In this document: piece after piece, positions 35,048-42,656 of the stretch | Layout of the letters: every line of letters begins with the position of its first letter | How positions within the stretch are numbered: position 1 is the first letter of the stretch | The notes under the pieces: generated by a model | What the model saw: only the letters and a program-made list of their open reading frames with translations | Databases searched by the model: none | Told to the model about the DNA's origin: nothing | Position numbers and translations under genes: made by a program | Assembly: GCA_036504235.1 (NCBI GenBank) | Contig: DASXVN010000006.1 | Span: 62,001-126,000, forward strand | From: Zipacnadum sp036504235 | GTDB lineage: Bacteria > Armatimonadota > Zipacnadia > Zipacnadales > Zipacnadaceae | Direction: 5' to 3' | DNA: 64,000 bases

Positions 35048-35733
35048 AGCTTCCCCTCTTCTTCCAGCCTCGCGATACCTACGAGCGTCACTGGGTAGCC
35101 GCGCGTTGGCTGCGCGCGCAGGGGGCCAAGTCCGTGCTGGACGTGGGCGGTGAGGGCTTATTGCGGCGTTTCGTACCCGGCGTGAGCTGCGTCTCGGTGA
35201 ACGTCTGCGCCCCCGCGGAGGTGCTCTACGACGGGACGACGCTGCCCTTTGCGGACGCCTCCTTCGACGCCGTCGTCAGCCTGGACACGCTGGAGCACCT
35301 GCCGGCTGACCGGCGGCCCTCCTTTGTAGAGGAGCTCTTGCGGGTGGCGTCCCGCCTGGTAGTCCTAGCGGCTCCCCACGGGTCCGAAACCCACCGGAGG
35401 CTGGAGCAGGAAGCCCTGGCGGCCTATCGGGCGCAGCGGGGCGAAGATCACCCCTATCTGCGCGAGCACGTGGAATACGGCTTGCCCACCGCGGAGGAGC
35501 TGCAGCAGCTCTGCGCCGGTCACGCGCTCGAGATGCGGTTCTGCGGGGACTGTCGCCGGCAGGCGCGCGCGTTCCTCAGCACCCTGCGACCCCGGAACGG
35601 GCTGCTGGAGCGCGTCCCGGTCGTTCCGGACATGATCGCCATTCTGCGCCACGCGAACCTCGGGGCCGTGCCGCGGCTGGACGCCTCTGCCGCGGAGCAC
35701 AGCAACCGCGCGTATCTCTTCGTGCAGAAGTGA
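35044..35733 (+). CDS. class I SAM-dependent methyltransferase
   Basis: A 229-residue protein whose GTG start overlaps the aminotransferase stop (GTGA). The SAM fold is seen in KSVLDVGGEGLLRRF (motif I), LPFADASFDAVVSLDTLEHLP and a strand RLVVLAAPHGSE. The glycine loop is short (GGEG instead of GxGxG). A C-terminal block with NRAYLFVQK is common in methyltransferases of nucleotide-sugar loci. It is the last gene of the 27-gene polysaccharide run and lies 40 bases from a convergent gene. Its target may be a sugar hydroxyl or a glycan end. Confidence 0.82.
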   Translation: MKLPLFFQPRDTYERHWVAARWLRAQGAKSVLDVGGEGLLRRFVPGVSCVSVNVCAPAEVLYDGTTLPFADASFDAVVSLDTLEHLPADRRPSFVEELLRVASRLVVLAAPHGSETHRRLEQEALAAYRAQRGEDHPYLREHVEYGLPTAEELQQLCAGHALEMRFCGDCRRQARAFLSTLRPRNGLLERVPVVPDMIAILRHANLGAVPRLDASAAEHSNRAYLFVQK

Positions 35734-35772
35734 CGCGCGGTTGGGAAGCTCCAGTGGTTAGCCTACGTGCGC

Positions 35773-36663
35773 CTACCAGGCAGGAAACTCGTCATCGGCC
35801 GGGTTGTTGGTCAACCGGGTCTGACCGCTACCGTCGGCGTTCATCGCATAGATCTCATAGTTGCTATCCCGGTTGCTGCTGAACGCCAGGCGCCGGCCGT
35901 CCGGAGACCAGGAAGGCTCCCAGTCCGTCGCCGCGTTGTTGGTCAACCGGGTCGGATTGCTGCCGTCGGCGTTCATTACAAAGATCTCCCAGTTGCCGTC
36001 GCGGAAGCTGCTGAAGGCCAGGCGGGAGCCCTCGGGGGACCAGGTCGGCTGAACGTTGTCCGCTCCGGTGTTGGTCAACCGGGTCAGGCCACTGCCGTTG
36101 ACGTTCATCGCGTAAATTTCGTAAGTGCCGTCACGGGAGGTCGAGAAGGCGAGGCGGCGGCCGTCTGGAGACCAGGAGGGGTTCAAGTCATTCGCCGGGT
36201 TGTTGCTCACGTTGGTCTGGCCGGTGCCGTCCGCCTTCATCACGTAGATCTCCGTGTTGCCGTCGCGGTCGCTGTAGAAAGCAATCTGACTGCCGTCCGG
36301 GGACCACGAAGGCTGCAGGTCCTCCGCCGGGTTATTGGTCAACTGGGTCTGGCCGGTGCCGTTCGCGTTCATCACGTAGATTCCAAAGTGGCCGGCGCGG
36401 TTGCTGCAGAAAGCTACGCGGCTGCGGTTCGGTGACCAGGCCGGGTACGTATCTTCCGCCGGGTTGTTGGTCAGGTCGGTAGCGCCGCTGCCGTCTGCCT
36501 TCATCACGAAGACCTCGGAGTTCCTTTCGGGGTCGCCCGCGCGGTTGCTGGTAAAGAGAATCTGGGGACCGAGGGGGTTGTCGCCCCCGCTTCCGCAGCC
36601 TGTCACTAGCATCATTGCCCCTAGCGTCAGCAGAGCAAATACCACCAAAGCAGTTCTATTCAT
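35773..36663 (-). CDS. TolB-like six-bladed beta-propeller lipoprotein (PD40 repeats)
   Basis: A 296-residue lipoprotein: signal peptide with lipobox LVTGC (Cys23), then six PD40 repeats of 44 residues with the core LTNNPAxDxxPSWSPDGRRLAF and a second strand EIYVMNADGSGxTRL. The N-terminal mature part begins at ILFTSNRAG and the C-terminus ends at DEFPAW. The two ends therefore complete one blade together, the usual velcro closure, and the propeller is complete. Repeats are 132 bases apart at the DNA level and still similar, a sign of recent duplication. The start at 36663 was chosen because GGAGGG lies just upstream and the signal peptide begins there. It probably anchors in a membrane and binds partners; the ligand is unknown. 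Confidence 0.88.
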   Translation of the reverse strand: MNRTALVVFALLTLGAMMLVTGCGSGGDNPLGPQILFTSNRAGDPERNSEVFVMKADGSGATDLTNNPAEDTYPAWSPNRSRVAFCSNRAGHFGIYVMNANGTGQTQLTNNPAEDLQPSWSPDGSQIAFYSDRDGNTEIYVMKADGTGQTNVSNNPANDLNPSWSPDGRRLAFSTSRDGTYEIYAMNVNGSGLTRLTNTGADNVQPTWSPEGSRLAFSSFRDGNWEIFVMNADGSNPTRLTNNAATDWEPSWSPDGRRLAFSSNRDSNYEIYAMNADGSGQTRLTNNPADDEFPAW

Positions 36664-36722
36664 GACTGATCGCCACCCTCCGTTAGATTGGGGAACCTTG
36701 GTGGCCGCCCGGCGGTCCACCA

Positions 36723-36750
36723 ATTGTAGGCTTTTCTCCGTTAGTGTCTG
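36723..36750 (-). promoter_or_regulatory. probable promoter of the propeller lipoprotein
   Basis: On the minus strand CAGACA (36750-36745) and TACAAT (36728-36723) are separated by 16 bases, about 60 bases before the lipoprotein start at 36663. The -10 differs from TATAAT at one position and the -35 keeps GACA. Confidence 0.5.
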
Positions 36751-36835
36751 AGACGCCGACGTCGTGGGGCATGTTCTAGGCGGACAAGCTCCCTCGCGAA
36801 GGGAAACGCCGCGTCGGAAGGAAGGGGTTGGACTA

Positions 36836-37969
36836 ATGAAACGATGGCTACTGGTTGGTGTAGGTCTTTGCCTCTCCGCGGCTCTTCTCTGGGGAGCGGC
36901 TTGCGGAGGCGGTGCTTCGGGGTCGGGTGGCGACCCTTCGGCGCAGATTGCCTGGGGGCCGACCGTCGGCGACCTCACCGGGACCTCGGTCCGCCTGGCC
37001 TGGTACACTAACACGCCGGACCTGGGCGAGGTGGAGATCGGCGGCCAGACGGTCGCCGGCGACGGACCGGTACAGGCGCACCAGGTCCAGCTCCAGAGCC
37101 TGCAGCCGGGCCGGACCTATCGCTATCGCCTCCACGCCACTACCCCCACCGCCACCTTCACCGGTCCCTGGCACGAGTTCACCACGCCCGCAGCGGGGCT
37201 CACCGACTTCGACTTCTGCGCCTATGGCGACACCCGCAGCGATGCCGCCGCCCATCGGCAGGTCGTCGAGGCCCTGGTCAAGTGTCGGCCCCGGCTGGTC
37301 TTGCACACCGGTGATCTGGTGGACAACGGCGCCGACCTGGCGGGCTGGAAGCTCTTCTTCCCCGTGATCGCCCACTTCTCCGGCTCCGTCCCCTTCTACC
37401 CCTGCGTGGGCAATCACGAGGACGACGCGGAGCTCTATGACCAGTTGCTGCCGCTACCCGCCGGCCAGGGCCTCCGCGGCCACCAGTGGTACAGCGCCGT
37501 CTTCGGCTCCTGCCAGATCATCTCCCTCGACAGCGATGCCGATCAGGCCGCACAGGGCGAGTGGCTCCGGCAGCTCCTGGCCCAGCCGCGCCCGGCGGGC
37601 GTGGCCTGGCGCCTCGCCATGTTCCACGCGCCGCCCTACACCTCCGGCCCGCACGAGCCGGACGCGGGGGCGCTCCAGTACTGGTGCCCCCTCCTGGAGA
37701 ACGGGGGCGTGGATCTGGTCTTCAACGGCCACAATCACTACTGCGAGCGCTCGCTCCACGGCGGGCTCAACTACCTGACCGTCGGCGGCGGCGGCGCTCC
37801 GCTCTATGAGGCCAGCCTGCCGAACCCCTTCCAGCAGTCCTTCCATTCGGTGCTCAGCTTCGCCCGCGTTCGCGTCTCGGCGCAGTCCCTGCAGGTCACC
37901 GCGCTCGATACGCAACTCCGGACGCTGGACACGGTCACCGTCACCCACCCGCCGGCTGCCACCCCGTGA
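36836..37969 (+). CDS. purple-acid-phosphatase-like metallophosphoesterase lipoprotein
   Basis: A 377-residue exported protein. The signal peptide ends in a lipobox-like GAAC (Cys23). A fibronectin-type/purple-acid-phosphatase N-terminal domain (about 45-120; SVRLAWYTNTPDLGEV, LQSLQPGRTYRYRL) precedes the calcineurin-like catalytic domain. Its metal motifs are all present: AYGDTRSD, HTGDLVDNG, CVGNHEDD, MFHAPPYTSG and FNGHNHYCER. GGAAGGAAGGGG before the ATG at 36836 fixes the start; an upstream in-frame ATG has no such site. It probably hydrolyses phosphate esters outside the cytoplasm. It is divergent from the propeller lipoprotein. Confidence 0.9.
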   Translation: MKRWLLVGVGLCLSAALLWGAACGGGASGSGGDPSAQIAWGPTVGDLTGTSVRLAWYTNTPDLGEVEIGGQTVAGDGPVQAHQVQLQSLQPGRTYRYRLHATTPTATFTGPWHEFTTPAAGLTDFDFCAYGDTRSDAAAHRQVVEALVKCRPRLVLHTGDLVDNGADLAGWKLFFPVIAHFSGSVPFYPCVGNHEDDAELYDQLLPLPAGQGLRGHQWYSAVFGSCQIISLDSDADQAAQGEWLRQLLAQPRPAGVAWRLAMFHAPPYTSGPHEPDAGALQYWCPLLENGGVDLVFNGHNHYCERSLHGGLNYLTVGGGGAPLYEASLPNPFQQSFHSVLSFARVRVSAQSLQVTALDTQLRTLDTVTVTHPPAATP

Positions 37970-38124
37970 CCCATCGAGCGATCCGACGACCAAGATCCCC
38001 CTGGCGATCCTCGCGAGCCGGGAGTTGGGCTTGTGCCACGAACAATGGACCGGCGAGGGACGTCCACTCACGCAGGACCCGGGCCCAGGCGACCCGGGAA
38101 GAACCAGGCGATGGGGTGACGCGT

Positions 38125-38268
38125 ATGCTCTACACGATCTTGGTGATTCTCGTAATCCTGTGGTTGCTGGGCTTTCTGACCCACGTAGGTGGCGGCCTCA
38201 TTCACCTGCTGCTGGTGATTGCGCTGGTCGTGTTCATCTGGGACCTGCTGATGAAGCGACGGGCCTGA
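38125..38268 (+). CDS. tiny membrane protein, lmo0937-type
   Basis: A 47-residue protein made of two closely spaced membrane helices: YTILVILVILWLLGFLTHVGG and LIHLLLVIALVVFIWDLL, with a basic end (KRRA). This matches the small lmo0937-family pattern, in which WLLGF and GGLIHLLLVIA are the typical words. The family is widespread and its function is not known; several members are stress-induced. A GTG at 38116 in the same frame is an alternative start. The ribosome site is weak. Confidence 0.8.
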   Translation: MLYTILVILVILWLLGFLTHVGGGLIHLLLVIALVVFIWDLLMKRRA

Positions 38269-38380
38269 CTTGTGACGCTCAGGACTGCGCCGGAACCGAC
38301 GCCACGGGCGGGGCTGTCCTCCGCGGTACGTTTGTAGTGTCCCTGGCGATAACAATCCCTATCAGAGAGGAGGGTTAGAT

Positions 38381-38725
38381 ATGGCAAGACAATTGATCGT
38401 GGCTGTAATCCTACTGTGCCTGGTCGGGGCGCTAGCGGTGGTGGCGGGATGTCCCAAGCAACAACCGCCTCCGCCCCCGACGGTGATAGTTCCGCCGACG
38501 CCGGCGCCGCCGCCTCCGACGGTCGTGGTTCCCGCCCCCGCCGGACCGCCCGGGCCTCCGGGAGCACCCGGAGCGCCGGGAGCGTCCGGACCTGCGGGAG
38601 AGCCGGGAGCGGTAGTACCGGTGCCCGTGCCGGGTCCGCCCGGCCCCGCGGGACCCGCCGGACCGCCGGCGCCTTCGGGGTCCACCAAGCCGCCTCCCCC
38701 CGCGCGTAGCGGGTCGTCGTACTAG
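38381..38725 (+). CDS. collagen-like proline-rich lipoprotein
   Basis: A 114-residue lipoprotein: signal peptide with lipobox VVAGC (Cys24), then two proline-rich blocks (PPPPPTVIVPP, PPPPTVVVP) and collagen-like Gly-X-Y triplets: eight at residues 55-78 and four at 85-96. A serine/proline tail (ending GSSY) closes it. GAGGAGG lies just upstream of the ATG. Low-complexity collagen-like stretches form rigid triple helices in other bacteria; here the run is short, so it may simply be a stiff spacer holding something off the membrane. No functional domain is visible. Confidence 0.8.
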   Translation: MARQLIVAVILLCLVGALAVVAGCPKQQPPPPPTVIVPPTPAPPPPTVVVPAPAGPPGPPGAPGAPGASGPAGEPGAVVPVPVPGPPGPAGPAGPPAPSGSTKPPPPARSGSSY

Positions 38726-38738
38726 GAGGCCCCAACCA

Positions 38739-38771
38739 CGCGGGGGCCGCCCGCTAAGTGCGGCCCCTGCG
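38739..38771. terminator. strong GC hairpin after the collagen-like gene
   Basis: CGCGGGGGCCGC (38739-38750) pairs with GCGGCCCCTGCG (38760-38771), twelve pairs with one G-T, around the loop CCGCTAAGT. It starts 14 bases after the stop. There is no T-tract, so termination would have to be Rho-assisted or the stem may only protect the 3' end. Confidence 0.4.
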
Positions 38772-38890
38772 TGCCGCCCGCCGAGCCTTCGCCCAACAAG
38801 CAGGCAGTGGCCACGTGAGTAACCAAGTGCGCTTGGTCGGTCACCCCGGCTGCAGCGGCAACAGAATCGAAATAGAGGGAGGTCGCGAAC

Positions 38891-39343
38891 ATGTCTAGGC
38901 TATCTAGCGTACTGCTAGTGCTGGTAGTGGGGCTGGTGGTTCCGGCGTTTGCCCAGGGCCAGGACGAGTCCCAGTTGTGGAGCGGTAAAGTCGGGCTCAT
39001 GGTGCCCATGTCGGGCGATGTGGGGATTGCCCTCGGCCTGGAGCGCCAGTTGGCGGAGGGGCCCACGAGCCGCACCGCGGTGGAACTCGACTACCTCCAT
39101 CCGGGAGACGCCGTCGCCTGGTATCTGCTCTACAACGCCCGTTACCATGTGAACAGCGGCGGCTACTGGGGCTGGGGCGCGGGGCTGAACACCACCAACG
39201 CCCATGGCCTCACCGATACCTTCCCTGGCGTCCGGCTCTTCTATGGTCAGAACTGGGGCCGAACCTTCGGCGAGGTGGGCGGGATCAGCGGCATGCGGGA
39301 CCACAATACCGGGGTGTTGCTCAGCCTCGGGGCCAATTTCTAG
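38891..39343 (+). CDS. small exported beta-barrel-like outer membrane protein
   Basis: A 150-residue protein. The signal peptide (LSSVLLVLVVGLVVPAFAQG) is followed by alternating beta strands rich in aromatic and glycine residues (SGKVGLMVPMSGDVGIALGLERQL, AWYLLYNARYHV, GGYWGWGAGLNT). It ends in a terminal Phe (LLSLGANF), the typical C-terminal signal of outer-membrane barrels. The predicted eight or so strands fit a small OmpA/OmpW-like barrel, but no family signature was recognised. GGGAGG lies upstream. It supports a diderm envelope. Confidence 0.72.
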   Translation: MSRLSSVLLVLVVGLVVPAFAQGQDESQLWSGKVGLMVPMSGDVGIALGLERQLAEGPTSRTAVELDYLHPGDAVAWYLLYNARYHVNSGGYWGWGAGLNTTNAHGLTDTFPGVRLFYGQNWGRTFGEVGGISGMRDHNTGVLLSLGANF

Positions 39344-39380
39344 CCACGCCGCCCGGCTCCAGCGTCGCAAGTCAGGGGGG

Positions 39381-40259
39381 CTAGGGGGTAGGGCCGTTCT
39401 CGGCGTCCGTGGACGGCGGGGGCGGCTTCTTCTCGCCGTCCTTCGCCGGGAGAGGGGCAAACGTCGGCAGAAGGGCGTCTTGCCGTTGGGCCTTGGTGAC
39501 AAAGAATTGCAGCAGCGCGGCCAGCACGCCCAGCGTGACCAGAAGCACGTTGAAGTCGTGGTCGCCGATATTCCCCAGCAGCATGATCATGCCGCCCCCC
39601 AGCAGGCAGGCCGCGGCGACGGTCAGAAACAGCCGCCCCGAGCCGGCCCCCAGCGCCACCAGCACCTCCGCGCTGCCGGGCAGCGACGCCCCGCAGTGGA
39701 TGCAGCGGCTGCCCCGCGCCGGATTCAGCCGCCCGCACCGGCACAGCCGCGGCTCCCCCTTGCCCAGCGCCACCCGCTCCCGCGCCTTTTCCAGCATGAA
39801 CTTGGTATGCTGGTCCGAGTTGACCTTCTCCGCCTGCTCGTAGTAGGCCACCGCCATCCCCCAGTCGTTGCCTTCCGCGAACAGGTCGCCCAGCTTGCGG
39901 TAGTTGTAGGGGATGTCCGGCCGCTGCGCGATGCCGCGCAGGTAGCGCTCCATGTCCTCAAAATGCATCCGGCGCACGGTCAGGCGGTCGGCGAGCCACG
40001 AGGAGAGAGGAATGATCAGCCCCAGGCCGATGGTGAGGGCGAGTAGGAAGTAGAAGGAGACGGTGCCGACCGAGGCCAGGGTGCAGGCCAGCACCCCGAT
40101 GAAGGCTAGCAGCCAGACCAGGAACTCTCCTAAGTTCAGCTCCTTGTTGAGCAGCATGCCCAGCATGCCGATGACCATGAAGGCGCCCAGAATCAGCCCG
40201 ATGGCCAACACAATGACGGTTCCGAACGCACTACCTACGGCTTCCGCCGGTATGCCCAC
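39381..40259 (-). CDS. zinc-ribbon membrane protein with TPR-like segment
   Basis: A 292-residue protein of no recognised family. About three N-terminal membrane helices (12-36, 46-62, 68-88) are followed by a cytoplasmic TPR-like region (YNYRKLGDLFAEGNDWGMAVAYYEQAEKV, about 119-146). Next are a zinc ribbon with CxC and CxxC (Cys173, Cys175, Cys186, Cys189), two more helices (208-228, 237-255) and a proline/lysine-rich tail. The GTG start has an exact AGGAGGTG upstream. It follows the FAD oxidoreductase by ten bases and is probably co-transcribed, but their link is unclear. Confidence 0.78.
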   Translation of the reverse strand: MGIPAEAVGSAFGTVIVLAIGLILGAFMVIGMLGMLLNKELNLGEFLVWLLAFIGVLACTLASVGTVSFYFLLALTIGLGLIIPLSSWLADRLTVRRMHFEDMERYLRGIAQRPDIPYNYRKLGDLFAEGNDWGMAVAYYEQAEKVNSDQHTKFMLEKARERVALGKGEPRLCRCGRLNPARGSRCIHCGASLPGSAEVLVALGAGSGRLFLTVAAACLLGGGMIMLLGNIGDHDFNVLLVTLGVLAALLQFFVTKAQRQDALLPTFAPLPAKDGEKKPPPPSTDAENGPTP

Positions 40260-40269
40260 GGAGCACCTC

Positions 40270-41589
40270 CTAGGGAGCGTCCACCACGGCGCCGCGCTCG
40301 CGCAGCCGCCGGCGCAGTTGCGGTACGTCCACCTCGCGCGTCGTGCCGCCCGTCGCCAGCGCCTGCGCCGCCGCGCAACCGGCCGCCTCGCCGACGCTCA
40401 TCGCAATCGGCATCACCCGCAGCGACGAATGCGCCGCGTGGTCGCAGGAAATCGGCCGCCCCGCCACCAGCAGGTTGTTCCAGCCGCGCGGGGTCAGGCA
40501 GCGATAAGGAATGGCGTAACTCGTTCCCGGCACGAGCGGCTTGATCACCGTGCCGGTGCCCGCCGGGTTGTGGATGTCCACCGGATAGCAGCCGCGCGCG
40601 ATCCCGTCCGCGAAGTCCTGCGCGGCCAGCACCTCCGCGCCGCTCAGCACGTAGTCGCCGAGCACCCGGCGGCTCTCGCGCACGCCGATCTGGGCGGCGG
40701 TCGCCGCGAGGTAGCTGCCCGCAAAGCCGGGCACCTCCCGTCGCAGGAAGGCCACCATCTGCGCCACCTGCCGGCGCGCCTCAATCTCGGCGGCGGTCAG
40801 GTCCTCCGCGTCGGTGCCCTGGCGGCCGACGATGCGGGTGGTGTTGAAATGAATCTCGCCCCGGCGCGTGGTATAAAACCACAGCACGTTCTCCCGCGGA
40901 TTGGCGATCTCGCCCCGCGCCTGCGCCGCGTGGTACAGCTTAGAAATCGCCTCGCGCTCCGGCATGAGGTCCTCGTCCACGCCGGCCATGCGAAAACACA
41001 GCGTCATCGGCTGGCACTGCCCGTCCTCCGGCCGCCCCTGCTCGAATTCCGCCCCCGCCCACGCGGCCAAATCCGCGTCGCCGGTGGCGTCCACGTACAG
41101 CCGCCCCTCCACCGCCTCCAGCCCGGACTTGCTGCCCACCGCCAGACGCTGCACCTGCCCCCCGGCGGCCTGCACGGCGACCAGTTGCGTATGCAGCCGC
41201 AGCCGCACCCCGGCCTCCGCGGCCAGGTCCAGAGCGACTTGCTTCATGATCTCCGGGTCAAAGGCGTTCTCTCGCCAGTGCCCCGCGCCCGTCGCCCAGC
41301 CGCCGGCGGCCTGCAAGCGGGAGATGATCTCGGCCAGGAGTCCGGCGTTGACGGGGAGAAACTGGCCCGGATGCGCCGGGTCCACGGTCTGGAAGGCCAT
41401 GAAGGGGTTGATAAGTCCGGCGGTGGCCATCCCGCCCAAAAAGCCGTAGCGCTCCAGCAGCAGCACCTCAGCCCCCTCCTGCGCGGCGGCCACCGCCGCG
41501 CACAACCCGGCAGGGCCGCCACCCACGACGACGAGGTCCGCCCGGAGGCGGAGGGGGAGAGAGCTAAGGAGGGAGTTGGTCTCGCGCAT
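40270..41589 (-). CDS. FAD-dependent oxidoreductase (FAD_oxidored family)
   Basis: A 439-residue flavoprotein with an N-terminal dinucleotide fold: LVVVGGGPAGLCAAVAAAQEGAEVLLLER (GxGxxG and the acidic end of strand two). YGFLGGMATAGLINPF follows, the mark of the FAD_oxidored family that is common in Planctomycetes and related phyla. A second FAD contact is LYVDATGDADLAAWAG, and the C-terminal block reads NNLLVAGRPISCDHAAHSSLRVMPIAMSVGEAAGCAAA. No signal peptide is visible. The substrate is unknown; relatives sit near sugar-degradation genes. The upstream region carries a TGTAGGGG-type repeat. Confidence 0.85.
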   Translation of the reverse strand: MRETNSLLSSLPLRLRADLVVVGGGPAGLCAAVAAAQEGAEVLLLERYGFLGGMATAGLINPFMAFQTVDPAHPGQFLPVNAGLLAEIISRLQAAGGWATGAGHWRENAFDPEIMKQVALDLAAEAGVRLRLHTQLVAVQAAGGQVQRLAVGSKSGLEAVEGRLYVDATGDADLAAWAGAEFEQGRPEDGQCQPMTLCFRMAGVDEDLMPEREAISKLYHAAQARGEIANPRENVLWFYTTRRGEIHFNTTRIVGRQGTDAEDLTAAEIEARRQVAQMVAFLRREVPGFAGSYLAATAAQIGVRESRRVLGDYVLSGAEVLAAQDFADGIARGCYPVDIHNPAGTGTVIKPLVPGTSYAIPYRCLTPRGWNNLLVAGRPISCDHAAHSSLRVMPIAMSVGEAAGCAAAQALATGGTTREVDVPQLRRRLRERGAVVDAP

Positions 41590-41601
41590 GTGTGTTTCCC
41601 C

Positions 41602-41699
41602 GTAGGGGCGGAGATTCCGATCTCCGCCCGCGCCGGCCGCTGATTGAGTTCTCTTCCCGCCGACCGAACGCTAGCGGCTCGCGAGGGCGGAGATCGGAA
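41602..41699. repeat. TGTAGGGG-family palindrome, right end missing
   Basis: The left arm GTAGGGGCGGAGATT (41602-41616) folds back on ATCTCCGCCC (41620-41629). The right arm GGGCGGAGATCGGAA (41685-41699) breaks off before the expected closing TCTCCGCCCCTACA. The break coincides with the start of the low-GC region at about 41700, which suggests that an insertion or deletion removed the end. Confidence 0.75.
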
Positions 41700-41720
41700 G
41701 CACCAGGCGAGTGCAGATGA

Positions 41721-42101
41721 TCAGAGATCCGTGTCGTCTTCATCTTGGGCAGTTATTGCGTTCCAGTCCCCCATCTCGATAATGATAAAACCAATTTCTG
41801 GTTCAGTGAAGACCGGGGTCGGCAACGACCAGTAAGAGAAGTGACTCATGGAGCCGTTCGCTCGGTCTTTGCTGCGCCGTATTCCGTCTTTTGTGTACAA
41901 TACGACGAGATCCCCTGCGCTCACCACTGTATTCACAAACCAATAAGCTTGCATTGGGCCGGCCTTGGCACCATCTGAGCTGACATGTTCAGAAAGAAGG
42001 ACGGCGTATTCGTTGATGTTTGTATCTTCGAGTACGTCAAATACAATGCGCTCCTTGTCGCGAACTCCGGCGTCACGAATTGCCCGGACTTTCATTTTCA
42101 T
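41721..42101 (-). CDS. hypothetical protein, second gene of the low-GC pair
   Basis: A 126-residue soluble acidic protein that I do not recognise at family level. It is beta-rich: IVFDVLEDTNINEYAVLLSEH, then SAGDLVVLYTKDGIRRSK and SHFSYWSLPTPVFT, and GFIIIEMGDWNAI near the end. The segment order (GDLVVLYTKxG followed by HFxYW and a late xxW) recalls a group of short hypothetical proteins from variable genome regions. ATG 42101 overlaps the stop of the preceding membrane gene by four bases, so the two are coupled. AT-rich codons set it apart from neighbours. Confidence 0.7.
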   Translation of the reverse strand: MKMKVRAIRDAGVRDKERIVFDVLEDTNINEYAVLLSEHVSSDGAKAGPMQAYWFVNTVVSAGDLVVLYTKDGIRRSKDRANGSMSHFSYWSLPTPVFTEPEIGFIIIEMGDWNAITAQDEDDTDL

Positions 42102-42538
42102 TGTTCGTTCACCCTGGGCTTCAGAAAGATCGCCGCGAGAATGAGCCCGATTCCAACCAGAAGAACTGCGCCACCGACAACAAAGGCCACTCCGGTTGGT
42201 GTTGAGGTCGCCGTGAGCATACTCGGAGTAAGTCCTGCAAGTACTCCCCCGAGAGTAAGACAAACGCCCCGCATGGTTTCAATTGGGCCAATAGCCTCAA
42301 GGTGCGCCTGCACGATGGCCCGTGCCTTCTCAGCGTCATGGTACCTGGCCCGAAACTGGGAGAGGTCAGCCACTTCGTCCCGAAGCCTGCTCCTGTCTTC
42401 TTCAAGTAGGACCCCGACGGCTGCCGCGGACAACTCCTTGTCTGTCAAGGAACGGCGAAGGCGATCTGTTGGACGCCTGACGTTCTCTACTGAAGGTTCT
42501 ACCGTCGCCGTTGAAAGCTCTTCCTCATCGTCTCTCAT
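42098..42538 (-). CDS. hypothetical two-helix membrane protein, first gene of the low-GC pair
   Basis: A 146-residue protein. Residues 1-45 are acidic and probably disordered. Residues 46-90 form a helix or coiled coil with many charges (LEEDRSRLRDEVADLSQFRARYHDAEKARAIV). Two membrane helices follow (MRGVCLTLGGVLAGLTPS and GVAFVVGGAVLLVGIGLILAAIF), with a short basic tail. A soluble N-terminus with a two-helix C-terminal anchor and a coupled partner is a layout seen in some toxin-like effector pairs, but nothing here proves such a role. Base composition is much lower in GC than all flanking genes, which suggests recent transfer. Confidence 0.7.
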   Translation of the reverse strand: MRDDEEELSTATVEPSVENVRRPTDRLRRSLTDKELSAAAVGVLLEEDRSRLRDEVADLSQFRARYHDAEKARAIVQAHLEAIGPIETMRGVCLTLGGVLAGLTPSMLTATSTPTGVAFVVGGAVLLVGIGLILAAIFLKPRVNEQ

Positions 42539-42656
42539 TACGGATCACACTCCGAACGCACTCGCTGACAGTGTAAGGTGGGAGGCTGGGTGAGACCGCC
42601 GTAAGGCACGGGCTGGCGGCCTTGATACATTGATTATCCGTCTTCTGAGTACCTGC

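Noticed and set aside
35773..35800. Truncated last repeat of the propeller lipoprotein
   Set aside because: The chain ends at FPAW, but the N-terminus starts with the rest of the blade (ILFTSNR), so velcro closure gives a complete six-bladed propeller.
35767..36435. Plus-strand repetitive frame over the propeller gene
   Set aside because: Its regular repeats are the mirror of the PD40 repeats; the minus strand has signal peptide, lipobox and known motif.
38454..38709. Frameshifted glycine/serine-rich frame in the collagen-like region
   Set aside because: Alternative frames through GC-rich triplet repeats stay open by composition; only the frame with signal peptide and lipobox has a ribosome site.
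38739..38771. Strong intrinsic terminator after the collagen-like gene
   Set aside because: The stem is excellent but no T-tract follows; kept only as a weak terminator candidate.
41721..42538. Toxin-antitoxin or named anti-phage system in the low-GC pair
   Set aside because: Layout is suggestive, but neither protein has a recognised toxin, nuclease, NTPase or signalling domain, so no system name is given.
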